In this document: positions 44,410 through 53,391 of the stretch, in pieces
How positions within the stretch are numbered: position 1 is the first letter of the stretch
Layout: the number at the start of each line of letters is the position of its first letter
Assembly: GCA_937988775.1 (NCBI GenBank)
Contig: CALKHP010000030.1
Span: 62,001 to 126,000, forward strand
From: an uncultured Alphaproteobacteria bacterium
GTDB taxonomy: Bacteria > Pseudomonadota > Alphaproteobacteria > Rhizobiales > Beijerinckiaceae
DNA: 64,000 nt
Reading direction: 5' to 3'
The notes under the pieces: model-generated
What the model was told of the DNA's origin: nothing
What the model saw: only the letters and a program-made list of their open reading frames with translations
Database searches by the model: none
Made by a program: the position numbers and the translations under genes

Positions 44410-47400
44410 CTAAACCGCGCCGTGCGCGCCCTTGCCGGCCGGTTGCGCCGGCTCGTGCTTGACGCCGCGCAGGAAGTCGCTCAGCCGCTCCATGTAGAGA
44501 TAGAGCACCGGCGTGATGAACAGCGTCAGCATCTGCGACACGACGAGGCCGCCGACCACGGCGACGCCGAGCGGCTGGCGCAGTTCCGAACCCGCGCCAT
44601 GGCCGACGGCAATCGGCAACACGCCGAACAGCGCCGCGAAGGTCGTCATCATGATCGGGCGGAAGCGCAGCAGGCAGGCGCGGTGGATCGCCTCTTCCGG
44701 CGAGGTGCCGGCGCGCTGCAAATGCAGGGCAACGTCGATCATCATGATGGCGTTCTTCTTGACGATGCCGATCAGCATCAGCAGGCCGATAATGGCGATC
44801 ACGCTCAGGTCCAGGCCGAACAGCATCAGCGAGGCCAGCGCGCCGAAGGCCGCCGCCGGCAAGCCAGTCAGGATGGTGAGTGGATGGACGAAGCTCTCAT
44901 ACAGCATGCCGAGCACGATGTAGATCGTGGCGATCGCCGCCAGGATGAGCAGGTTCTGGTTGGCGAGCGACTTCTTGAAGATATCCGCCTCGCCCGAATA
45001 GGCGGTCGAGATATCGGCGGGCAACCTGATCTGCTGCCTCAACTGGTCGATGCGGTCGGTCGCGTTGCTCAGCGACAGCCCGGCCGGCAGGTTGAACGAG
45101 ATCGTCACCGCCGGCAGCTGGCCGAGCTGGTTGACCGACAGCGTCCCGGCGGTGCGCACCACCTTGGCGAAAGCGCTGATCGGGATCAGCCGGCCGCTAT
45201 CGGAGCGGATATGCACGTTGTCGAGCAGGTTGTTGTTCCAGTTCACGCGCGGATCGAACTCGATCACCACCATGTAGCTGTCGCCCGTGGCATAGATCGT
45301 CGAAATCTGCCTGACGCCGAAGCCCGAATACAGCGTCGAGCGGAGCTGGTCGGCGTTGATGCCGAGCGTCGCCGCCTTGTCCTTATCGACCACCACGGTC
45401 GATTCCGGCGCGTTGGACTGCAAGTCCGTGGTCACGTCGAGGAAGGTCGCGTCCTGCCCCATCGCATCGGCCATGCGCTGCGACCATTCGTAGAGCTTCG
45501 CCGTATCGAGGCCCTGCATCACGAACTGGTACTGGCTCTTGCTGCGCCTGGTGCCGAAGCGCAGGTTCTGGGTCGGCACGATGTAAGTCGTGATGCCGGG
45601 AACCTTGGCGAGGTCGCGCCTGAGATCGGCCAGCACCTTGCTCAGCGGCGGCCGCTCGTCCTTGTCCTTCAGCTGGACGAACATGCGGCCCTGGTTCATC
45701 GTCGTGCTGGAACTGCCGGCGGTCGAGCCGACGACGAACGCCTGATGCGCGACATGGGGCGAAGCGGCGAAAACCTTGCCGACCTCCTTCTGGAGCCGCG
45801 CCATGTCATCGAGCGAGATGTCCTGCCGGGCCTCCGTCGAGACGCTGAGCTGGCCGATATCCTCGATCGGGAAGAAGCCCTTCGGGATAATCACGAACAG
45901 GTAGGCCGTGCCGGCAATGGTGCCGAGAAATACCAGGAACACCGCGAACTTGAAGCGCAGGCACAGCGTCAGCAGGCTGTCATACCAGCCCTTGACCGCC
46001 TCGAAGCCGCGCTCGAGCGCGCCACCCAGCCCCCTGTTGCGCTCGGCTTCGGTCTCGACCGGGCTGAGCAGGCGCGAGGCCATCATCGGCGTCAGCGTCA
46101 GCGAGACGAAGGCGGAGGCGACCAGCGAACAGGTGACGACGATGGCGAACTCGTGGAACACCTTGCCGACCACGCCGCCCATCAGCAGCACCGGAATGAA
46201 CACCGCGACCAGCGAGGCGGTGATCGAGACGATGGTGAAGGCGATCTCGCGCGAACCGTCGAGCGCCGCCTGGAAGCGGGATTTGCCCTCCTCCTCCATA
46301 TGCCGGACGATATTCTCCAGCATGACGATGGCATCGTCGACGACGAGCCCGACCGACAGGGTCAGCGCCAGCAGCGAAATATTGTCGATCGAGAAGCCGA
46401 ACAGATACATGGCGCCGAGCGTCGCCACGATCGAGATCGGCACCGCGAGCGCCGGAATGATCGTCGCCGATATCTTGCGCAGGAACACGAAGATCACCAT
46501 CACCACGAGGCAGATCGTCAGCCCGAGCGTGAACTGCACGTCGGCGACCGCGGCGCGAATCGACGAGGCGCGGTCGTTCAGCACATGGATCGCGACCGTC
46601 GGCGGCATCTGGCTGGCAAGCGTCGGCAGGATCGCCTTGACGCGGTCGACGACGGCGACGGTATTGGCATCGGGCTGGCGCTGCACGGCGAGCACGATGG
46701 CGCGCTTGCCGTCGTACCAGCTCCTCGTCTGGTTGTTCTCGACCGAATCGATGACGTTGGCCACGTCCTTGAGGCGCACCGGCCGGCCGTCGCGATAGGA
46801 GACGATGATGTCGCGGAACTGCGCGGCATCCTTCATCTGGGTATTGGTCTGGATCGACAGGTTCTGCGTGCTGTTCTGCAGCGTGCCGACCGGCGTGGCC
46901 GAGTTGGCGTTGGCGACGGCCTCCTGCACCTGGTCGACGCCGAGGCCGCGCACGGCGAGCGCATTGGGATCGACCTGCACGCGCACGGCATATTTCTGGC
47001 TGCCGAAGATCAGCAGCTGCGCCACGCCATCGATGGTCGAGAGCGTCGGCGAGATGATCTGCTGCGCCATCTCGTCGAGCTTGGACAGCGGCAGCGTATC
47101 GCTCTGCAACGCCAGCAGCAGGATCGGCGCATCCGCCGGGTTCGACTTGCGATAGCTCGGCGGGTCCGTCATCTCGGACGGCAATTGCCGCTGCACGCGG
47201 GCGATCGCGGCCTGGATGTCGGCGGCGGCGTTGTCGATATTGCGGTCGAGCCCGAACTGCACGCTGATCGAGGTCGAGCCCTGCGTCGAGGTTGTGGTGA
47301 TGCTGTCGATGCCGGCAATGGTCGCGAACTGCTTGATCATCGGCGTGGCGACGGCGTTCGCCATGGTATCGGGCGAGGCGCCGGGCAGCTTGGCCGAGAC

Positions 47401-47538
47401 GTTGATGACCGGAAAATCGGTATTGGGAAGCGCTGCGACCGGCAGCGCCTGATAGCCGAAAATGCCGCCGAAAATCAGCGCCACCGACATCAGGATGGAG
47501 GCGACCGGGTGCCTGATGCAAAAGGCCGGAATATTCAC
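44410..47538 (-). CDS. RND efflux pump, HAE-1 family (MdtB/C-like)
   Basis: Transporter of 1042 aa. It opens IPAFCIRHPVASILMSVAL, and the proton-relay Asp pair lies in SVGLVVDDAIVMLENIVRHM. A GIVKKNAIMMIDVAL segment in the second half is characteristic of the MdtB/MdtC/MuxB branch. There is a single pump gene, not the usual MdtB-MdtC pair, so it probably forms a homotrimer. Its ATG overlaps the stop of the adaptor gene by 4 bp. Substrates may be bile-salt-like, novobiocin-like or plant phenolics, by analogy only. Confidence 0.94.
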   Translation of the reverse strand: MNIPAFCIRHPVASILMSVALIFGGIFGYQALPVAALPNTDFPVINVSAKLPGASPDTMANAVATPMIKQFATIAGIDSITTTSTQGSTSISVQFGLDRNIDNAAADIQAAIARVQRQLPSEMTDPPSYRKSNPADAPILLLALQSDTLPLSKLDEMAQQIISPTLSTIDGVAQLLIFGSQKYAVRVQVDPNALAVRGLGVDQVQEAVANANSATPVGTLQNSTQNLSIQTNTQMKDAAQFRDIIVSYRDGRPVRLKDVANVIDSVENNQTRSWYDGKRAIVLAVQRQPDANTVAVVDRVKAILPTLASQMPPTVAIHVLNDRASSIRAAVADVQFTLGLTICLVVMVIFVFLRKISATIIPALAVPISIVATLGAMYLFGFSIDNISLLALTLSVGLVVDDAIVMLENIVRHMEEEGKSRFQAALDGSREIAFTIVSITASLVAVFIPVLLMGGVVGKVFHEFAIVVTCSLVASAFVSLTLTPMMASRLLSPVETEAERNRGLGGALERGFEAVKGWYDSLLTLCLRFKFAVFLVFLGTIAGTAYLFVIIPKGFFPIEDIGQLSVSTEARQDISLDDMARLQKEVGKVFAASPHVAHQAFVVGSTAGSSSTTMNQGRMFVQLKDKDERPPLSKVLADLRRDLAKVPGITTYIVPTQNLRFGTRRSKSQYQFVMQGLDTAKLYEWSQRMADAMGQDATFLDVTTDLQSNAPESTVVVDKDKAATLGINADQLRSTLYSGFGVRQISTIYATGDSYMVVIEFDPRVNWNNNLLDNVHIRSDSGRLIPISAFAKVVRTAGTLSVNQLGQLPAVTISFNLPAGLSLSNATDRIDQLRQQIRLPADISTAYSGEADIFKKSLANQNLLILAAIATIYIVLGMLYESFVHPLTILTGLPAAAFGALASLMLFGLDLSVIAIIGLLMLIGIVKKNAIMMIDVALHLQRAGTSPEEAIHRACLLRFRPIMMTTFAALFGVLPIAVGHGAGSELRQPLGVAVVGGLVVSQMLTLFITPVLYLYMERLSDFLRGVKHEPAQPAGKGAHGAV

Positions 47539-48776
47539 TGCTGCCTCTCGGCCACCGGCTCGACAGCGCTCTTGAGCGTCGTTTCGGCATAGGTGCGCGG
47601 CGGCGGCTGCATCGCGGTTTCTTCCTGGCGCACGCTCTCGACGACCTTCGTGCCCTTATCGAGCCGCAACTGGCCCTCGATCACGACGTGGTCGCCGGAC
47701 GAGACGCCGGTTTCGATGGCGATGCGATCGCCCTCGCTGCCAAGCAGCGTGATCGGCCGGATTTCGACCGTCTTGTCCGGCATGACGGTAAACACGAACG
47801 GGCCGTTCTGGCCGGTCTGCATCGCGATGGCCGGAATGGTGACGACGTTGGGCACGCTGTCGAGATCGATCTCGACATCGACATACTGGCCCGGCACCAG
47901 CCGGTAACGCTCGTTCGGGAAGGTCGCCTTGGCGGTGATGGTGCCGGACGCGGTCTCGACCGAACTGTCGATGAAATCGAGTTTTCCTTCGGCCAGCATC
48001 TTGTCGCTGCCGGGCGCGAACACCCGCACCGCGGCTTTTTCGGCCGGCGGTTTGCGCCAATAGGCCTTGCGCAGCAATTCGAGATCGCGCTCGGGCATCG
48101 AGAAGGCGACGCGCACCGGGCGGACCTGCGTGATCGTCACCAGCCCGGCGCCGGAAGCATCGTTGGCGCTGACGAGATTGCCGGGCGTGACGCGAATGGT
48201 GCCGAGGCGGCCGGTGATCGGCGCGGTGATGCGGGTGAAGGTCAGCCGCAACTGGTCGGCCTCGAGCGTGGCCTGGTCGGCGGCGATGGTGGCTTCCGCC
48301 GCCTTGGCGTCGGCGACGGCGGCATCGAGCGTCGCCTGGGCGGCGGCGTTGCGGGCAATCAACTGCCTTGTCCGGCTGAGATCGGCATTCGCCTTGGCCG
48401 AGGTCGCGCGGTCCTTCTCGAGCGTCGCCTGGTCGCGCGCGATGTTGGCGCGCACCTCGCGATCGTCGAGCGAGAACAGCAGGTCGCCCTTGCGGACGAT
48501 CTGGCCGTCGCTCACGTGTTGCTCGACGATCTGGCTGTCGATGCGTGACTTGATCGTCACCTGCGCTGGCGATTCGATCACGCCGATCGAGCGGCGGCGG
48601 ATCGGAAACGTCACCTGGCTGGCAATGGCCGTCGTCACCGCGACGCCCGCATCGCGTGACGCCGCCACGGCGACCGGCGGGCCGGCTTCCTTATGGCCGG
48701 CCCAGCGCACGTAGCCATAGCCGGCCAGAGCCGCGACGACCGCAAGCGATACTATAAAGCGGAAGCGATGAGCCAC
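47535..48776 (-). CDS. RND efflux periplasmic adaptor (MdtA-like)
   Basis: Membrane-fusion protein of 413 aa with an N-terminal membrane anchor or uncleaved signal (FIVSLAVVAALAGYGYV). It has lipoyl halves around GVIESPAQVTIKSRIDSQIV and RITAPITGRLGTIRV, a helical hairpin (DQATLEKDRATSAKANADL), a beta-barrel and a C-terminal extension of about 30 residues after the membrane-proximal domain. It is the partner of the downstream RND pump. The upstream 179-bp region has an AAGATATCTT palindrome at 48792-48801 close to the start, a possible operator. Confidence 0.92.
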   Translation of the reverse strand: MAHRFRFIVSLAVVAALAGYGYVRWAGHKEAGPPVAVAASRDAGVAVTTAIASQVTFPIRRRSIGVIESPAQVTIKSRIDSQIVEQHVSDGQIVRKGDLLFSLDDREVRANIARDQATLEKDRATSAKANADLSRTRQLIARNAAAQATLDAAVADAKAAEATIAADQATLEADQLRLTFTRITAPITGRLGTIRVTPGNLVSANDASGAGLVTITQVRPVRVAFSMPERDLELLRKAYWRKPPAEKAAVRVFAPGSDKMLAEGKLDFIDSSVETASGTITAKATFPNERYRLVPGQYVDVEIDLDSVPNVVTIPAIAMQTGQNGPFVFTVMPDKTVEIRPITLLGSEGDRIAIETGVSSGDHVVIEGQLRLDKGTKVVESVRQEETAMQPPPRTYAETTLKSAVEPVAERQQ

Positions 48777-48955
48777 GGTGATCTCTTCAATAAGATATCT
48801 TCACATATTGTCGCCGCCCGGCGATGAAATGGCAAACTTTGACTGATTTGTATATCGGTTTTCGCAGCCATCGCTGTCGTGCGGGCAGACTGTTTTACAA
48901 ATGCCATATCGCGGCGGCGAAAAAGAGGCTGCGCCGCCAGCGCCGGCAGTGCCGA

Positions 48956-49318
48956 TCAGCGTTTTGCGCCGGTCAGATAGGCCTTGATCACTTCCGCGTT
49001 ATTGCGTTCGGCGTCACGGGCGGCGAACAGCAAGGTCACCGTCCCCTCGCCCGCCGCCAGCTTGCGCAACACGCTGACCGCCGGCTCGTTCGCCTCCAGT
49101 TCGTTCCTGAAGCGCTGCTGGAATTCCGGCCAGCGCTCGGGCTCGTGCCCGAACCATTTGCGCAGTTCGGTGCTCGGCGCGATATCCTTCAGCCAATGGT
49201 CGATCGCCGCGGCCTGCTTGGTGATGCCGCGCGGCCAGATGCGGTCGACAAGCACCCGCGTGCCGTCATCGGCGGCAGGCTGGTCGTAAATCCGCTTGGT
49301 ACGCAAGGAAGCAGTCAT
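48956..49318 (-). CDS. DUF488 (YeaO-like) protein
   Basis: A protein of 120 aa with the family motifs RVLVDRIWPRGITK, KDIAPSTELRKWFGHEPERW and TLLFAARDAERNNA. DUF488 proteins are small cytoplasmic proteins of unknown role; some YeaO relatives are linked to metal or stress response. The ATG overlaps the stop of the LysR gene (ATGA), an unusual arrangement that ties its expression to the regulator. Confidence 0.88.
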   Translation of the reverse strand: MTASLRTKRIYDQPAADDGTRVLVDRIWPRGITKQAAAIDHWLKDIAPSTELRKWFGHEPERWPEFQQRFRNELEANEPAVSVLRKLAAGEGTVTLLFAARDAERNNAEVIKAYLTGAKR

Positions 49319-50220
49319 GATCGAACCTCCTGATCAGATGGAAAACCGGGCTCGCCGCGCTCACGTTTCAGGGCCGGATCGCTGTCGGCGACGCTGCGCA
49401 GCCCTTCGATGGCGACGGCCAGCAGGTCGTCATCCGACTGCGCCGAACACACAGCATAGATCGGATAGAAGAAGCTTGGCGCACCCGCGACAAGATGCAG
49501 CCGTCCGCCGGCCAGATGCGGCGCCACCGCGCGCTGGCGGAAATAGCCGGCGCCGCCCGCGCCGAGAATGTAGCTCAGGCCGAGCGGCCCGAGGCCGACA
49601 AACAGGCCCGGATTGGTGATCTCGGGAAAGCTGATGTCGTGCCGATGCGCGAAATCCGGCCCCCAATCGATATAGACATAGGTTTCCGGATCGATGCGCC
49701 GCGCGTCCGGATCGGTGCTGACGAGGACGAGTTTCTCCTCGAGCAGCAATTCGACCCGCGACCCCGGCCGGTATTGCGGCGCATACATCACGGCGATGTC
49801 GAGCACGCCATTGGCGACCTGATCGGCCAGGTCCTCCGGCGCGCCGACCTGCGCCCTGAGCGCGATATCGGGCGCGCGCCGGCGCATCCATTGCAGCCAT
49901 TCGAGCAGCCAGGGATGCCACAGGTTCAGTTCGCCGCCAATGCTCAGCACGGCGCGCCGCCCAGGCGGTGCCGCGACCTGATGGCGCGCGCTCTCCCATA
50001 ATTGCACGAAGGTCGGCGCATAGCGCAGGAACTGCTCGCCGGCCGGGGTCAGCGCGGCGCCGTTCTTGTTGCGCACGAACAGCTTGCGGCCAAGCTGCTG
50101 CTCGAGCGAGCGCACGCGGGCGCTCACCGCCGTCTGGCTGACATTCAGGCGCTCCGCCGCGCGCACGAAGCTGCGCGTCGCGACGATTTCCAGAAAGGTC
50201 CGGGCCAGCTCGATATCCAT
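49315..50220 (-). CDS. LysR-family transcriptional regulator
   Basis: A protein of about 301 aa with the classic N-terminal winged helix (ELARTFLEIVATRSFVRAAERL...SQTAVSARVRSLEQQLG) and a periplasmic-binding-type effector domain. Two adjacent ATGs exist; 50220 gives the better spacing to the AGGAGGG. The 202-bp divergent spacer to the Tim44-like gene contains AT-rich inverted pieces suited to LysR binding, so it may control itself and that gene. The effector is unknown. DUF488 is downstream and coupled. Confidence 0.92.
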   Translation of the reverse strand: MDIELARTFLEIVATRSFVRAAERLNVSQTAVSARVRSLEQQLGRKLFVRNKNGAALTPAGEQFLRYAPTFVQLWESARHQVAAPPGRRAVLSIGGELNLWHPWLLEWLQWMRRRAPDIALRAQVGAPEDLADQVANGVLDIAVMYAPQYRPGSRVELLLEEKLVLVSTDPDARRIDPETYVYIDWGPDFAHRHDISFPEITNPGLFVGLGPLGLSYILGAGGAGYFRQRAVAPHLAGGRLHLVAGAPSFFYPIYAVCSAQSDDDLLAVAIEGLRSVADSDPALKRERGEPGFPSDQEVRS

Positions 50221-50422
50221 CATGCACCCTCCTGTTATATAGCGCAGAAATTGTGCAGATAAAAGATTATTAAATTCGTTTGATTGCTTTCTTAACAAGG
50301 AGGACACTGTCTTCCGTGGCAGGACGTTGCGAGGCGATGGAGCGTGGCTCCGATGCTTCGGCGCGCCCGGCCCCGGTGGCGTTCCGAACCGGGTTCGGGC
50401 GCCGACCGGAAGGAGGACTGAA

Positions 50423-51139
50423 ATGCCTCACGAGACCGACGCGTCGGCGCTGATCTGGCTGGTGTGGATGGTGTGGATTTACTGGGGCATCCGCAACTGG
50501 CTCAAGAATCCCTCGGCGGGCGAGGATACGGAAAACCACGGGCCTGCGCCCGCAAACGGGGCAACGGCCCGCGTGACGGCCGCAATGCCGGGTTTCCCGG
50601 CGCTCAAGGAAGAGATGGCGCGCGCTGCCGTCCCAAGCCGCCTCGCGGCGTTCGTGGCGCAAATCCGCCAGGCCGACCCGCGTTTCAACCTGCACGATTT
50701 TCTCGACGGCGCGGCCGCCGCCTATGAAGCGGTGACGATCGCCTTCGCCGCCGGGGACCGCCAGACGCTGAAACCGCTGCTTTCAGGCGCGGTCTATGAC
50801 GCTTTCGACGCGGCGATCGTCGAAAGGGAGGCCCGCGGCGAGACCATGGACGTGATCTTCTCGCGGATCGACAAGCCGGAAATCGACGATAGTTCCATCG
50901 GCGATGGGCTGGCCACACTCACGGTCCGCTTCACCAGCGACCTGTTCAGGACGACCTACGACATGCAGCGCAAGGTGATCGAGGGCAGCCCCACCGCCCA
51001 GGCGCGGGTCTGCGACACCTGGGTTTTCGCCAGGCCGCAGGGCTCGCGCGATCCGGCCTGGCAGGTCATGGCGACAAATATCGTGGCGACAAATGCCGCG
51101 CCGCCGGCCACCCCCGCCGTCGAGAGGTGCTGCGCATGA
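50423..51139 (+). CDS. Tim44-like domain protein
   Basis: A protein of 238 aa. One N-terminal hydrophobic helix (LIWLVWMVWIYWGI) is followed by a linker and a Tim44/MRPL45-type alpha+beta domain (FNLHDFLDGAAAAYEAVTIAFAAGDR...). Bacterial TimA proteins resemble the mitochondrial import motor Tim44 and occur in alphaproteobacteria. The start has AAGGAGGA upstream. Its stop overlaps the start of the next gene (ATGA). The role in bacteria is unsettled; a peripheral membrane chaperone is the common suggestion. Confidence 0.88.
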   Translation: MPHETDASALIWLVWMVWIYWGIRNWLKNPSAGEDTENHGPAPANGATARVTAAMPGFPALKEEMARAAVPSRLAAFVAQIRQADPRFNLHDFLDGAAAAYEAVTIAFAAGDRQTLKPLLSGAVYDAFDAAIVEREARGETMDVIFSRIDKPEIDDSSIGDGLATLTVRFTSDLFRTTYDMQRKVIEGSPTAQARVCDTWVFARPQGSRDPAWQVMATNIVATNAAPPATPAVERCCA

Positions 51140-51819
51140 GCGACACCACTGTGGTGGAAAGCGCCGGTTTTGCCTCGCCGGCCTGCTCGATGCATGAGGT
51201 CGATCCGCACTATACCGGGCTCACACCCTATAGCGAGGCGGAGGAAGCCAGGAACATTGCCCGTTGGCGCAAGGCCGAGCGCGAGCGGCTGATCTCGAAG
51301 CGGCTCGCCGTGACGGCCGAGACGCGGGCGCATTATTCGGCCAGCATCGCCGCCACGCTGCACCGGCTGATCGGCCGGCCGCGCGGCCGCATCGTCAGCG
51401 TCTACTGGCCGTTCCGGGGCGAGCCCGACCTGCGCACATGGCTTGAGCAGATCGGCGGCCGTGGCGGCATTACCGCCCTGCCGGTGGTGGTCGCCAAGCA
51501 TACGCCGATGGTGTTCCGGGCCTGGAACCATGGCGACCCGCTCGAACGCGGCATCTGGGGCATCCCGGCGCCGTCGAAGGGCGAGGCTGTGGTGCCCGAC
51601 ATCGTCATCGCGCCGCTGGTCGGCTACGACAAGCAGGGCTATCGGCTCGGCTATGGCGGCGGCTTTTTCGACCGGACGCTCGCCAGCCTGCCGAAGCCGG
51701 CCTTCGCCATCGGCGTCGGCTATGCGCGCTCGGCGATCCCGACGATCTATCCGCGCAAGCACGACATTCCGATGAACGCCATCGTCACGGAACAGGGTAT
51801 TCAGGAATTCGAGCGGTAG
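51136..51819 (+). CDS. 5-formyltetrahydrofolate cyclo-ligase
   Basis: ATP-dependent conversion of 5-formyl-THF to 5,10-methenyl-THF, 227 aa. Seen are the basic N-terminal helix and the C-terminal P-loop-like LGYGGGFFDRTLASL with VGYDKQGYRLGYGGG, which are the family hallmarks. It begins inside the stop of the Tim44-like gene, so it is translated with it. The N-terminal ~40 residues before RWRKAERERLI are an extension relative to E. coli YgfA. Confidence 0.93.
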   Translation: MSDTTVVESAGFASPACSMHEVDPHYTGLTPYSEAEEARNIARWRKAERERLISKRLAVTAETRAHYSASIAATLHRLIGRPRGRIVSVYWPFRGEPDLRTWLEQIGGRGGITALPVVVAKHTPMVFRAWNHGDPLERGIWGIPAPSKGEAVVPDIVIAPLVGYDKQGYRLGYGGGFFDRTLASLPKPAFAIGVGYARSAIPTIYPRKHDIPMNAIVTEQGIQEFER

Positions 51820-51849
51820 GCCGCCCGGCCCCTTCGCCCCAAAAGACGA

Positions 51850-51869
51850 AGCCGGCCTTGCGGCCGGCT
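51850..51869. terminator. Hairpin between convergent cyclo-ligase and sulfurtransferase genes
   Basis: A perfect 8-bp stem AGCCGGCC/GGCCGGCT with loop TTGC between the two stops. Only short T/A runs flank it, so it is a moderate bidirectional terminator. Confidence 0.65.
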
Positions 51870-51891
51870 CCCTTCATTATCCACCCAGGCT

Positions 51892-52758
51892 TTACTTGCC
51901 GAGCCAGATCGTGCCGCTCTCGTTGACCACCGGCACGCCGACGGCATTGCCATATTCGGTCCAGGAGCCGTCATAGTTGCGCGCGTCATAACCGAGGATG
52001 CGCTTGAGCGCGAACCACGAATGGCTCGAGCGCTCGCCGATCCGGCAATAGGTCACCACCGGCTTCGAGCCGTCGACGCCCTTGGCGGCGTAGATCCTGC
52101 GGATCTCGTCGGTCGGCTTGAAAGTGCCGTCCTCGTTGACGATCGTGCCCCATGGCACGTTCTCGGCGCCGGGGACATGGCCGGCGCGGATTGCCAGTTC
52201 CTTGACGCCCTCGGGCGCGAAAACCTTGCCGGCATACTCATCCGGCGAGCGGATATCGATCAGCCGGCCGTCGACGCGGCCCTCGACGATATCGAGCACG
52301 TTCGGCAGGCGGGCGCGCAGCTTTTCGTTGCGCTCGGCCAGCACGACGGATGACGGCTTGAAGGCCGGCACCTCGGCCGTCACTGGCAGCTTGCGCGCCT
52401 CCCACAGCTTGCGGCCACCGTCGAGCAGCTTGACGTTGGCGCCAAGCCCGTAGACGTCGAGCACCCAGGCGCCCCAGGCCGCGAACCAGTTATTATGGTC
52501 GCCATAGATGACGATGGTGGTATCCGCCTCGACGCCGGCCTTGCGCAGCGTCGCCTGCAGCTTGTCGCGCGAGGCGATGTCGCGGTTGACGGTATCGACC
52601 AGATCGACATGCCAGTCGAGGTTGACGGCGCCGGGAATATGCGCGCCGGCATAGACGCCGGGATCGACGCTGACCTCGAACAGCCGCAGCTTCGGGTTGG
52701 CAAGATTGTCCTTGACCCAGTCGGCCGTGACGAGAGGGCTTGCTTGATGATCGGCCAT
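51892..52758 (-). CDS. Two-domain sulfurtransferase (rhodanese)
   Basis: Thiosulfate:cyanide or 3-mercaptopyruvate sulfurtransferase of 288 aa. Two rhodanese domains: the N-terminal one (residues ~10-125) is inactive (no Cys at GDHNNWFA), and the C-terminal one carries the catalytic Cys238 in the loop YCRIGERSSH. The CRxGxR loop favours thiosulfate over mercaptopyruvate (which has CGSG). Tetra-peptide domain linker normal. The start at 52758 (MADHQASPLV) fits the family; the upstream open frame does not. Confidence 0.92.
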   Translation of the reverse strand: MADHQASPLVTADWVKDNLANPKLRLFEVSVDPGVYAGAHIPGAVNLDWHVDLVDTVNRDIASRDKLQATLRKAGVEADTTIVIYGDHNNWFAAWGAWVLDVYGLGANVKLLDGGRKLWEARKLPVTAEVPAFKPSSVVLAERNEKLRARLPNVLDIVEGRVDGRLIDIRSPDEYAGKVFAPEGVKELAIRAGHVPGAENVPWGTIVNEDGTFKPTDEIRRIYAAKGVDGSKPVVTYCRIGERSSHSWFALKRILGYDARNYDGSWTEYGNAVGVPVVNESGTIWLGK

Positions 52759-53083
52759 GGCATGATCTCCGTTCGGCTTGGTTCCAAAGGGTACGCCTCG
52801 CCGCGTCCGCCGGATGGCAGGCGCATGGGGGGCGTCCGATAGCTTGGCCTTGCCACCCGCGCAGGAGCAGCGCAAACGAATGATATTGGCTCGATAATGC
52901 ATAATAATTGTACTAAAAGGCAATTTAGATGAATTTCTTAATTCTTATCGTGGACGCGCAAGGTTTCTTCTCTCGCAGCCGCGCGCGACGATAGAAACGC
53001 TCTCCGTGGGAATTTTCAGATTTTTGGCGCGTCTCGCGCATTCGGCGCGAATATGCGGGGATCAGAGCCATTCCGTATCGGGA

Positions 53084-53104
53084 TCGGCCGGTCAAGCCGG
53101 CCGA
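53084..53104. repeat. Strong palindrome with TCAAG loop
   Basis: Perfect 8-bp arms TCGGCCGG/CCGGCCGA around loop TCAAG. Resembles the 53218-53240 hairpin (loop CTTGA, inverted) and the GGGTCCCGG hairpins with AAG/ATCAAG loops. About 290 bp past the htpG stop. Confidence 0.5.
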
Positions 53105-53217
53105 TGACTGCTGAGGAAGGTGAGAGCGGCTTGCCAAACTCTCCGCCGTCACAGCCGGGCTTGGTCCGGCCATGACGAGGCAGGATCCGGCGCGCCGCTC
53201 ATCTTTCCCGCGCCGCC

Positions 53218-53240
53218 ATCGGCGGACTTGATCCGCCGAT
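53218..53240 (-). terminator. Hairpin downstream of htpG
   Basis: Perfect 9-bp arms ATCGGCGGA/TCCGCCGAT with a CTTGA loop, about 150 bp past the htpG stop on the minus strand. No U-tract; it may be a stability or rho-assisted end element. Confidence 0.5.
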
Positions 53241-53272
53241 CTCGATCGGAAGAGCGTAACGGCATGCTCAGT

Positions 53273-53356
53273 GTCATTCCCGACGCGCGCAAGCGCGATC
53301 GGGAATCCAGGGTCGTTGCGCTAGCGTCTCTGGATTCCCGCCTGCGCGGGAATGAC
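53273..53356 (-). repeat. Dispersed palindromic repeat, copy 5
   Basis: An 84-bp element in orientation B, bounded by GTCATTCCCG and CGGGAATGAC. Downstream of htpG. The only copy not between convergent genes. Confidence 0.9.
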
Positions 53357-53391
53357 AGGGCGTGGGCCAGCCCGAAGCCTCCTCAAGCACC

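Larger units (their letters stand above)
52759..53391. other. 633-bp intergenic region with hairpins and repeat copy 5
   Basis: Between the sulfurtransferase gene start and the end of htpG (both on the minus strand). The right half holds two strong hairpins (53084-53104 and 53218-53240) and repeat copy 5. The left part (52860-52960) is AT-rich, including GCATAATAATTGTAC, and likely holds the sulfurtransferase promoter. No gene is supported. Confidence 0.7.

Noticed and set aside
44422..47592. 1056-codon open frame on the plus strand opposite the MdtB/C-like pump gene
   Set aside because: It is antisense to a gene with clear RND motifs. The frame is open because of GC-rich codon bias, the protein is rich in Arg/His/Asp/Gln without motifs, and no ribosome site fits.
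21213..53356. The ~85-bp repeats as a CRISPR array or insertion sequence
   Set aside because: Copies are scattered kilobases apart, have no regular spacers, no cas gene, no transposase and no target duplication that I can see.
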